In this document: in pieces, positions 24,615 through 30,545 of the stretch
How positions within the stretch are numbered: position 1 is the first letter of the stretch
Layout: each line of letters opens with the position of its first letter
DNA from: an uncultured Mollicutes bacterium
GTDB taxonomy: Bacteria; Bacillota_I; Bacilli_A; ML615J-28; CAG-313
DNA: 30,545 nucleotides
Direction: 5' to 3'
NCBI GenBank assembly: GCA_900548675.1
Contig: URLJ01000014.1
Location: 1 to 30,545 of the forward strand
The notes under the pieces: generated by a model
What the model saw: the letters and a program-made list of their open reading frames with translations, nothing else
Databases searched by the model: none
Told to the model about the DNA's origin: nothing
Made by a program: the position numbers and the translations under genes

Positions 24615-25016
24615 CTATTTATCTGTTTTTAACGAACTCTCTCTAATAGTTTCACATATAGAACTAAAGGTTTCATCTTTTAAGCTATCAAATTGTTTAC
24701 CACCATAAGAAAATAGGATTTTAGCTAGTTGCAAGCGGCTTCTGTTTTATAGTAACACCTTTTTTGTTCAATAAATTTAGGATAAAGTTTAAGATCAGCA
24801 ACGCTTTTAATATCTTTACCGCTTAACTCACTACATACTTTGAAAAGTTTTGTTACATATAGAAATTCATCATTTTATCTTTATCATAAAGGTTGGATAA
24901 TTCACTAGTACAAGCTTTACTAAGTGATTTATTATCATTACAGATAGCTCTTAAAGTATTGTTGTTTTCATAGTTTAATAAAGGGTTTTCAACAATTTCA
25001 GTAGTGAAGGGGGCCA
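24615..25016 (-). pseudogene. Frameshifted remnant of an unidentified gene
   Basis: Reading the - strand from ATG at 25016 gives MAPFTTEIVENPLLNYENNN and continues to a stop near 24853. A neighbouring frame continues as VTKLFKVCSELSGKDIKSV...YYKTEAACN to a stop near 24725. The third frame finishes LAKILFSYGGKQFDSLKDE...SSLKTDK and ends at 24615. The joined product of about 135 residues is polar and helical. Its upstream part seems lost too: a different frame gives FDRTSIVTRHNF just before. It has its own terminator. I do not recognise the family. At least two frameshifts make it a decayed gene next to the IS remnant. Confidence 0.6.
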
Positions 25017-25132
25017 TAAAAAATTATGTCGTGTTACAATTGAAGTGCGATCAAAATAGTTAATACCTTTACAATTAAATTACAAAATAGTAAAATATGT
25101 ATATAGATAAAAATAAGTTAAAGGAGAAATGT

Positions 25133-25750
25133 ATGAAAGTATTAATTATCAATGGGAGTCCAAGATTAGATGGCAATACATCGTATACTTTAAATGAAAT
25201 GGAAAAGGTATTTTTAGAAGAAGGAATAGAAGTAGAACAATTTCAAATTGGAAGTACGGATATAAGAGGATGTATCGCTTGTGGAAAATGCCATGAAACA
25301 GGAAAATGTGTTTTTGATGATGTTGTCAATGAATTAGCAGAAAAATTAACTAAGTCTGATGGCCTTGTTATCGCTTCACCCGTTTACTATGCCTCGGCTA
25401 ATGGGTCTTTAATATCTTTACTTGATCGACTTTTTTATAGTAATAGAACAGACCTCACAATGAAAGTTGGAGCCAGTATCGTTATCGCAAGAAGAGGAGG
25501 ATTATCTTCAACATTTGACCAATTGAATAAATACTTTACAATTAGTGGTATGCCAATTGTTTCAAGTTGTTATTGGAATAGTGTTCATGGAAGATTAAAA
25601 GGTGAAGCAGCAGAAGATAAAGAAGGTTTATATGTTATAAGAATGCTTGCTAGAAACATGAGCTTTTTGATGAAATCAATTGCTTTTGGTAAAGAAAAAA
25701 TAGGTTTACCAAAAAAAGATAAACGTGAAATTACTAATTTTATTAGATAA
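25133..25750 (+). CDS. Flavodoxin-fold NAD(P)H-dependent oxidoreductase (iron-sulfur flavoprotein-like)
   Basis: 205 residues. The FMN-binding flavodoxin-like fold begins MKVLIINGSPRLDGNTSYTL (phosphate loop GSPRxxGNT). A cysteine cluster, CIACGKCHETGKCVF (about 48-62), matches the CxxCxxxxxC arrangement of iron-sulfur flavoproteins. VIASPVYYASANG forms the second flavin-contact loop. Likely role: FMN-dependent reduction of quinones, nitro compounds or another acceptor. I chose ATG 25133, six bases after AAGGAG; an upstream in-frame ATG at 25097 has no ribosome site. The natural electron partner is unknown. Confidence 0.87.
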   Translation: MKVLIINGSPRLDGNTSYTLNEMEKVFLEEGIEVEQFQIGSTDIRGCIACGKCHETGKCVFDDVVNELAEKLTKSDGLVIASPVYYASANGSLISLLDRLFYSNRTDLTMKVGASIVIARRGGLSSTFDQLNKYFTISGMPIVSSCYWNSVHGRLKGEAAEDKEGLYVIRMLARNMSFLMKSIAFGKEKIGLPKKDKREITNFIR

Positions 25751-25836
25751 ATAAAACGAAAATTGTGCAAGATTTATTTTAAATAGAAAAGATTGTGGTA
25801 AAATATTAACATCTAAAAATAACTGAGGATACATAT

Positions 25837-26556
25837 ATGTTTACTTATACACATTTTATTTGGATTGCAATATCCGTATTAATTATTTTAACATTACTTT
25901 TTCTAACAAAAAGATTAAACGTCTCTCATAAAAACGTTTTGACCATAATGTGCATCATTAGTGCTTTAAGTGAAATTACCAAAATATCTTTGAATATGGT
26001 TGATGGCGTTTCAGGCGGAAAAGTTCTAAGTCCGGGAAGTCTTCCTTTTCACTTATGTAGTATTCAAATTTTCTTTATTTTTGGTCTTCGCTTTTTTATT
26101 AAAAACGAAAACGTGAAGAAAGTATTGTATAACTTTATGGTGCCAACTTCCCTTATTGGTGCTAGCATGTCACTTTTAATACCTACGGTAGGGACATCAT
26201 TTTTAAATGTACAAGTATATCAATACTTTATATATCATGCATTTTTAATTTTCTATGGCATATATTTAATAAGAGAACATTTAGCTGAACTATCTCTAAA
26301 GGTTTTATTTGTAAATTACGGCCTATTATTAATGTTTGTTTTATTTGATTTATGGGTCAATAGTTTTCTAAGCTTTTGGGGAGCAAATTTTATGTATTTG
26401 ACAAGACCACCAATGGAAAATTTACCAATACTTAATTTGAATCATGGTTGGTATGTATATATTATAAATTTACTTACCGTTGGAACGGTACTAATGGTTA
26501 TGTTCCATTTACCATTTATTATTATTAATTGTAAGAAAAAACCACGAAAGAATTAA
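25837..26556 (+). CDS. YwaF/TMEM164-like integral membrane protein (TIGR02206 type)
   Basis: 239 residues with six to seven membrane helices. The conserved motif LPFHLCSIQ (about 68-76) is the family hallmark. DLWVNSFLSFWGANFMYLTRPP and the NLNHGWYVY stretch near the C-terminus also match. It sits in the cytoplasmic membrane; function is not established in bacteria. ATG follows GAGGA. An extended -10 (TGG then TAAAAT at 25799-25804) is the likely promoter, and a strong terminator follows. It is transcribed alone. Confidence 0.82.
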   Translation: MFTYTHFIWIAISVLIILTLLFLTKRLNVSHKNVLTIMCIISALSEITKISLNMVDGVSGGKVLSPGSLPFHLCSIQIFFIFGLRFFIKNENVKKVLYNFMVPTSLIGASMSLLIPTVGTSFLNVQVYQYFIYHAFLIFYGIYLIREHLAELSLKVLFVNYGLLLMFVLFDLWVNSFLSFWGANFMYLTRPPMENLPILNLNHGWYVYIINLLTVGTVLMVMFHLPFIIINCKKKPRKN

Positions 26557-26562
26557 GCTTGT

Positions 26563-26604
26563 GCCCTAAAGAACGAAATATAATTTCTTTTTTAGGGCTT
26601 TTTT
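26563..26604 (+). terminator. Intrinsic terminator
   Basis: An 8-bp outer stem GCCCTAAA/TTTAGGGC (26563-26570 with 26591-26598), an inner GAAAT/ATTTC stem, and six T residues. Confidence 0.88.
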
Positions 26605-26621
26605 AAAATATAGTTAAATTC

Positions 26622-26650
26622 TTTACAAAGAAGAATTTTATAGGTATAAT
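26622..26650 (+). promoter_or_regulatory. Promoter of the feo operon
   Basis: TTTACA (26622-26627), 17-bp spacer, TATAAT (26645-26650). The spacer and -10 contain a loosely symmetric AATTTTATAGGTATAATT, a possible metal-regulator site, but it is too degenerate to assign to Fur or a DtxR-type protein. Confidence 0.7.
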
Positions 26651-26692
26651 TAGTACAAAGCAATGTAACAAAATTTAGAAGAGGAAAGCAAC

Positions 26693-26956
26693 ATGAGAAA
26701 AACTAAATTAAAAATTGGTGATGCAGGACATCTATCAGATCTTCACAGGGGGCAAAAAGCGCTAATAACTGGTCTTCACAACGAAAATAAAGAAGTAAAA
26801 CGTCGCTTACTTGATATGGGGCTAACAACTGGAGTAGTTGTTAAAATAAAAAAAATAGCCCCACTTGGTGACCCTATCGATATTGAATTGAGAGGCTATG
26901 AATTATGTGTCAGAAAGAGTGATATCGCAGAAATAGATATCAAGGTGGTTGAATAA
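26693..26956 (+). CDS. feoA: FeoA, ferrous iron transport accessory protein
   Basis: 87 residues forming an SH3-like FeoA domain. KEVKRRLLDMGLTTGVVVKIKKIAPLGDP is the family core, with R..LLDMGL and APLGDP as key features, and ELCVRKSDIAEI closes the barrel. FeoA binds the cytoplasmic part of FeoB and affects its activity. ATG follows AGAGGAAAG. Its stop overlaps feoB by one base (TAATG), so the two are translationally coupled. Confidence 0.95.
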   Translation: MRKTKLKIGDAGHLSDLHRGQKALITGLHNENKEVKRRLLDMGLTTGVVVKIKKIAPLGDPIDIELRGYELCVRKSDIAEIDIKVVE

Positions 26957-28944
26957 TGAAAATAGCATTAGTCGGTAATCAAAACAGTGGCAAGACAACC
27001 CTATTTAATCTTTTGACTGGTACTAACCAAAAAGTAGGTAACTGGCCTGGTGTTACAATTGAAAGAAAAGAAGGAAAAATTAAAGGTAGTGATGATACTT
27101 TAGTTGATTTGCCAGGGATATACTCATTATCACCATATACTGCTGAAGAAGAGGTGTCGCGACAATTTGTCATTAATGAAACACCAGATTTAATTATTAA
27201 TATTGTTGATGCAACGTGTATTGAAAGAAGTTTATATCTTACTACACAATTATTAGAGCTTGATACGGATGTAATAATTGCCCTTAATATGTGTGATGCT
27301 TTAGAAAAAAAGGGTATTACTATTGATGAAAATAAGATGGGAGAAATACTTAATGCATCTGTTGTTAAAATATCAGCTTTAAAAGGTATGGGGATAGATA
27401 CTTTAATAAATATTATTAAAGAAAAAAAGATAAAGAAAAATCTTCATCAAAAAATATTTCCCACAGATATTGAAAAACTAATCGATGATGTCAAGATTGG
27501 GAGCATTCATAAACGATTTATAACTATTAAAATGTTAGAGAATGATCCAAAATATGTTGAACTCTTAACTACAAAAATAAAAAGTGAAATTAATGATATT
27601 GAAGAAAAATATGGTACAGAAATGGAACAAATTATCGCTAATGAGCGATATAATTTTATCACTGCTTTAAAAAAACAATGCGTTATTGAAAAGGAACGAA
27701 ATGAATCAGTTACGGATAAAATTGATAAGGTTATCCTAAATAAATGGGCAGCTATACCAATTTTTGTTGTTATAATGGCGCTAGTATATTATTTAGCTGT
27801 TGGGAAAATAGGAAACTTAACAGTTGATCTAATAAGTAATGGCGTAAGTATTTTTCAAACTTGGCTCTATGATAAACTTTTGAGTATTAACGCTTCACCA
27901 TGGTCAGCATCACTCGTTTGTGATGGTATTGTGGCAGGAGTAGGAGCAGTATTGGGATTTTTACCACAACTTATAATCCTATTTATTTGCATAGCTATTC
28001 TTGAAACGAGTGGCTATATGTCTAGAATCGCTTTTTTCTTAGACAGGATCTTTCATAATTTTGGTTTAAGCGGAAAATCATTAATTCCTTTTATCGTTGG
28101 CTCAGGCTGTTCAGTACCAGGAATAATGACGGCACGTACAATTGAAGATGACACTGAAAAAAGAATAACCATAATGTGTACACCATTTATTCCATGCAGT
28201 GCTAAACTTCCAATAATTGCTTTATTTGCGGGATATTTCTTTAAAGATCATTCAGGTTTAATCACTGTGTCGTTATATTTCTTAGCTATTTTCGTGATTC
28301 TTCTTTCATCGTTTATTATGAAAAAATTCTTCTTTAAAAAATCACACTCGGCTTTTATCTCAGAACTACCTGAATATAAATTCCCCTCAATTAAGTATGT
28401 CGCAAGAGATGTTTGGGATAAATCAATTGCTTTTATTAAGAGAGCAGGGACAATAATTCTTTTATGTTCTGTTATTATTTGGTTTCTTTCTAAATTTAAT
28501 TGGCGATTTGAAATGTTAGATGGCACAAGAATTAATGAATCTATTTTAGCTTCTATAGGTAATGTTTTTGCATTCGCATTTTATCCAATGACAGGAAAAT
28601 GGAGTTGGGAGCTAGCAGTTTCTTCCATTCAAGGTCTAGTAGCTAAAGAACAAGTTGTCGCTAGTATGAAAGTAATAGCAGGATTATCTGATGCTGCTAA
28701 AGATGGAGCGATGTTTGAAAGTGGGGCCGCATTTAGCTTTTTAACACCTCTTTCGGCATATGCTTATTGCGTATTTAATCTATTTAGTGCTCCTTGCATC
28801 GGGGCCATTGGTGCTATGCGTAGAGAACTTGGTTCTAGAAAAAGAATGTGGCAAGCAATTTTATTTCAAACGGGACTTGCTTGGGTCCTTTCATGTTCGA
28901 TATACGGCATTGGTAGACTTATTATGTTAATAGTGGGGGCATAA
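26956..28944 (+). CDS. feoB: FeoB, ferrous iron transporter
   Basis: 662 residues. The N-terminal G domain has G1 GNQNSGKTT (about 7-15), G2 GNWPGVTIE, G3 LVDLPGIYSL and G4 NMCD. A helical guanine-dissociation-inhibitor domain follows. The C-terminal ~400 residues have about nine membrane helices with the two Gate motifs, including VGSGCSVPGIMTARTI and FIPCSAKLPI. These carry the cysteines and polar residues of the Fe2+ path. It is somewhat shorter than E. coli FeoB (773). It imports Fe2+ in anoxic settings, fitting an anaerobic host-associated life. It is followed by the small Cys-rich partner. Confidence 0.96.
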   Translation: MKIALVGNQNSGKTTLFNLLTGTNQKVGNWPGVTIERKEGKIKGSDDTLVDLPGIYSLSPYTAEEEVSRQFVINETPDLIINIVDATCIERSLYLTTQLLELDTDVIIALNMCDALEKKGITIDENKMGEILNASVVKISALKGMGIDTLINIIKEKKIKKNLHQKIFPTDIEKLIDDVKIGSIHKRFITIKMLENDPKYVELLTTKIKSEINDIEEKYGTEMEQIIANERYNFITALKKQCVIEKERNESVTDKIDKVILNKWAAIPIFVVIMALVYYLAVGKIGNLTVDLISNGVSIFQTWLYDKLLSINASPWSASLVCDGIVAGVGAVLGFLPQLIILFICIAILETSGYMSRIAFFLDRIFHNFGLSGKSLIPFIVGSGCSVPGIMTARTIEDDTEKRITIMCTPFIPCSAKLPIIALFAGYFFKDHSGLITVSLYFLAIFVILLSSFIMKKFFFKKSHSAFISELPEYKFPSIKYVARDVWDKSIAFIKRAGTIILLCSVIIWFLSKFNWRFEMLDGTRINESILASIGNVFAFAFYPMTGKWSWELAVSSIQGLVAKEQVVASMKVIAGLSDAAKDGAMFESGAAFSFLTPLSAYAYCVFNLFSAPCIGAIGAMRRELGSRKRMWQAILFQTGLAWVLSCSIYGIGRLIMLIVGA

Positions 28945-28945
28945 G

Positions 28946-29116
28946 ATGACTTCAACAGATGTAATTATTTTAATTATCATTGGCATGATAATATTTTCGA
29001 TAATTTATTTAAACTACTTTAAAAATAGAAAAGAAAAAGGTAAAGGTTGTACATCTTGCCCATATAATAATAATTGTAAAAAGAATACAAATAGTTGTGA
29101 TCAAAACAAAAAATAA
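28946..29116 (+). CDS. FeoB-associated Cys-rich small membrane protein
   Basis: 56 residues starting MTSTDVIILI, one base after the feoB stop. There is a single N-terminal membrane helix (about 5-25), a basic stretch (KNRKEKGKG), and then four cysteines in GCTSCPYNNNC plus SC near the end. This matches the FeoB-associated Cys-rich family found after feoB in Bacillota and related groups. GTGGGGGC upstream can serve as the ribosome site. A role in iron handling or FeoB assembly is inferred from constant linkage; mechanism is unknown. Confidence 0.88.
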   Translation: MTSTDVIILIIIGMIIFSIIYLNYFKNRKEKGKGCTSCPYNNNCKKNTNSCDQNKK

Positions 29117-29147
29117 CTAACAGTTTAATATGACATAAATTAATAAG

Positions 29148-29192
29148 AAAAAGGCAATACAGGAGGTATCGAACCCAGTATTGCCTTTTTTT
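29148..29192 (+). terminator. Intrinsic terminator of the feo operon
   Basis: A perfect 13-bp stem (29148-29160 with 29178-29190), 17-base loop, and T run. Confidence 0.88.
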
Positions 29193-29243
29193 ATTGTCCA
29201 TAAAAGCTAAAATTAAATATCACATAAATTTCACTCTTTCTAC

Positions 29244-29272
29244 TTGACAACTAAAATATATTATGATATTAT
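29244..29272 (+). promoter_or_regulatory. Promoter of the padR operon
   Basis: TTGACA (29244-29249), 17-bp spacer, TATTAT (29267-29272) with TGA directly upstream. The -35 is a perfect consensus. Confidence 0.82.
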
Positions 29273-29276
29273 ATAC

Positions 29277-29289
29277 CTAATCAGATTAG
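29277..29289. promoter_or_regulatory. Candidate PadR operator
   Basis: A perfect inverted repeat, CTAATC-A-GATTAG, at the expected transcription start, five bases after the -10 and just before the ribosome site (AGGAG, 29292-29296). Its position suits autorepression by the PadR protein encoded next; assignment is inference. Confidence 0.45.
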
Positions 29290-29302
29290 ATAGGAGCATG
29301 AT

Positions 29303-29650
29303 ATGAGTTACTCGAGTGAAATGTTACGTGGAAACACGGAAACAATTATTCTGGCTATCCTTGTGAAAGGTGATAGCTATGGCTATGCAGTATTAAAAGA
29401 GATTAACACAAGAGGCCAAGGAATATTTGATATTAAAGATGCAACAATATACACGACCATTCGTAAGATGGAATTAGACAAATTAATAACCACATACTGG
29501 GGTGAAGAAGTAGGAACGGCAAGAAGAAAATATTATCAAATAACAGATAAGGGCCGCGATTATTATAAAGCCAAAGTAGATGAATGGCATGAGACAAATC
29601 GCATTTTAAATAAATTAATTCTAGGAGAGGATCAAGATGGAAACCAATAA
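29303..29650 (+). CDS. PadR-family transcriptional regulator
   Basis: 115 residues forming a winged-helix PadR domain: ETIILAILVKGDSYGYAVLKEI (helices 1-2), IKDATIYTTIRKMELDKLITTYW (recognition helix), and GTARRKYYQITDKGRDYY (wing). A short C-terminal dimerisation helix completes it, as in the small PadR subfamily. PadR proteins repress membrane-stress or drug-response genes and usually themselves. ATG 29303 follows AGGAG by six bases. It overlaps the next gene by 14 bases, so that gene is its probable partner and target. Confidence 0.93.
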   Translation: MSYSSEMLRGNTETIILAILVKGDSYGYAVLKEINTRGQGIFDIKDATIYTTIRKMELDKLITTYWGEEVGTARRKYYQITDKGRDYYKAKVDEWHETNRILNKLILGEDQDGNQ

Positions 29651-30461
29651 GTCAATTGAAAAAATTATCGCAACGGTTAACCGAAAATTTGCCTTTTACC
29701 CTAATACCCAAGAAGTGTTAGATTTAAAAGAAGAATTAATATCAATTATGATAGATAAATATCATGACTTACCTGAAAAGATGACAGAAAAACAAAAAAT
29801 AAAATCTTGTTTAGAAGTAATGGGATCATATAAAGATGTATTATATGATTTAGAATCGATAACAGTAAAGAAAATCATGAAAGTAAAAATGATTGATTTT
29901 AGTCTTTTTGCATCAATATATGTCTTTTTAACAGTTGTTTTATATTTAGTATATAGTTTGGTAATTGCTAAAACATTTGAAAAAACATATTTTATTGTTG
30001 TAGCATCAGCAATTATTTTTGTTTTTATCAGTGCGATACTATTATATTACTATTTTAAACATTTAATGTTTGAAAAAATGCAAAGAGCAAGTTTATCGTT
30101 TATATATACTGGGGCTATTGCATTTATATATGTAATACCTAATTTATATTTAACTTTATATAAAAACATTAATGTATGGCATCCTACATGGATTGTAATA
30201 ATTTTGATAGGATTAGTATATTCGCTTCATGATACCTTTAAATATCAAAAACATATGCATAAAGCGATAAGAATTATGCGTCGTGTTATCAACACTCTGC
30301 TTCTCGCAACGGTTTTATATCTTGGAATATCTTTCTGTTATGGACATTGGTATTTAACTTGGTTGATTTATGTTGTATGGCTCTTCGCATCAGAAATAGA
30401 GGTTTTCGCAACATACAAGTATTATCAATACAAAAAATTGAAAATAAATAATAAAAATTAG
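29637..30461 (+). CDS. HAAS/DUF1700-like membrane protein linked to PadR
   Basis: 274 residues. The first ~85 residues are a soluble helical domain (FAFYPNTQEVLDLKEELISIMIDKYHDL...VMGSYKDVLYDL), resembling the HAAS/DUF1700 domain that often accompanies PadR regulators. About six membrane helices follow (residues ~88-265) with a basic tail. ATG lies inside the end of padR, after CTAGGAGAGG within that gene. Such proteins are thought to transmit or receive membrane-stress information together with PadR; the family call is moderate and the role is inferred. Confidence 0.7.
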   Translation: METNKSIEKIIATVNRKFAFYPNTQEVLDLKEELISIMIDKYHDLPEKMTEKQKIKSCLEVMGSYKDVLYDLESITVKKIMKVKMIDFSLFASIYVFLTVVLYLVYSLVIAKTFEKTYFIVVASAIIFVFISAILLYYYFKHLMFEKMQRASLSFIYTGAIAFIYVIPNLYLTLYKNINVWHPTWIVIILIGLVYSLHDTFKYQKHMHKAIRIMRRVINTLLLATVLYLGISFCYGHWYLTWLIYVVWLFASEIEVFATYKYYQYKKLKINNKN

Positions 30462-30545
30462 AAATAAGAAAAAAGCCTACTATAAAAAAGTCAAGTAAAT
30501 TAATAAAATAATTTATTTAAAAAGTTTAAAGTACGCAAAAAAGGG
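30462..30545. other. AT-rich right edge without a recognisable feature
   Basis: 84 bases of A/T-rich sequence after the last stop codon. AAAAAAGCCTAC at 30470 looks like one arm of a hairpin, but no matching arm lies within the window. Confidence 0.4.

Noticed and set aside
24554..24620. A transposase frame reading KELTPNQFRKLTLNVYLFICF after the IS-like ATG
   Set aside because: It needs a frameshift and translates both arms of the - strand terminator hairpin, so the resemblance to a transposase is probably accidental.
26628..26650. A Fur or DtxR-type box in the feo promoter
   Set aside because: The symmetry AATTTTATAGGTATAATT is weak and made of A/T-rich promoter sequence; it does not match a known consensus well enough to assign.
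29161..29180. Loop of the feo terminator looks like a tRNA T-arm on the - strand (GGGTTCGATACC)
   Set aside because: The five bases on each side do not pair as a T-stem and no other tRNA part is present. It is the loop of an ordinary terminator.

Overview
The window comes from a low-GC, AT-rich bacterium. Nearly all genes lie on the + strand and start behind strong GGAGG-type Shine-Dalgarno sites. TGA is used as a stop, so the code is the standard bacterial one and not the Mycoplasma code. The gene set (M3 oligoendopeptidase, M16C protease, BMP/NupOPQ nucleoside transporter, BspA-like lipoprotein, FeoAB, PadR) fits a host-associated member of the Bacillota, perhaps Erysipelotrichia or a relative of the Acholeplasma/RF39 lineages. 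That placement is inference; no rRNA gene is present.

Region 1 (1-7850) looks like a defence island. A short CRISPR array (36-bp repeats, 30-bp spacers) enters at the left edge with no cas genes in view. It is followed by a compact 100-bp segment whose GC content is two to three times that of its flanks, which may be a structured RNA such as a tracrRNA, and by a strong bidirectional hairpin. A good promoter at 720-748 then opens a six-gene operon that runs to a terminator at 7808-7848. Its genes are a PLD-nuclease/helicase/DUF3427 protein, a NUDIX hydrolase, a GIY-YIG/DUF2075 protein, a MazG-type pyrophosphohydrolase, a MATE transporter and an ASCH-domain protein. Two nuclease-ATPase fusions, each directly followed by a small nucleotide pyrophosphohydrolase, form the most unusual unit in the window.

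Region 2 (8068-19214) is housekeeping and transport: a CPA2 cation/proton antiporter with an MgtC-like protein; an M3 oligopeptidase with a CaCA Ca2+/cation antiporter; and a BMP lipoprotein plus NupO/P/Q-type ABC nucleoside uptake system, ending in a translationally coupled chloramphenicol-acetyltransferase-like gene. A GNAT/YoaP-like gene converges on it from the - strand.

Region 3 (19956-25132) holds a large M16C metalloprotease, a small TM2 protein in an unusually repeat-rich setting, a BspA-type leucine-rich-repeat lipoprotein whose natural start codon appears to be ATA, then a decayed stretch: a probable insertion-sequence end and a frameshifted - strand pseudogene with its own terminator.

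Region 4 (25133-30545) holds a flavodoxin-fold oxidoreductase, a YwaF/TMEM164-like membrane protein, a feoA-feoB-FeoB-associated small membrane protein operon for ferrous iron uptake, and a PadR regulator overlapping a membrane-protein gene, with a candidate operator at the PadR transcription start.
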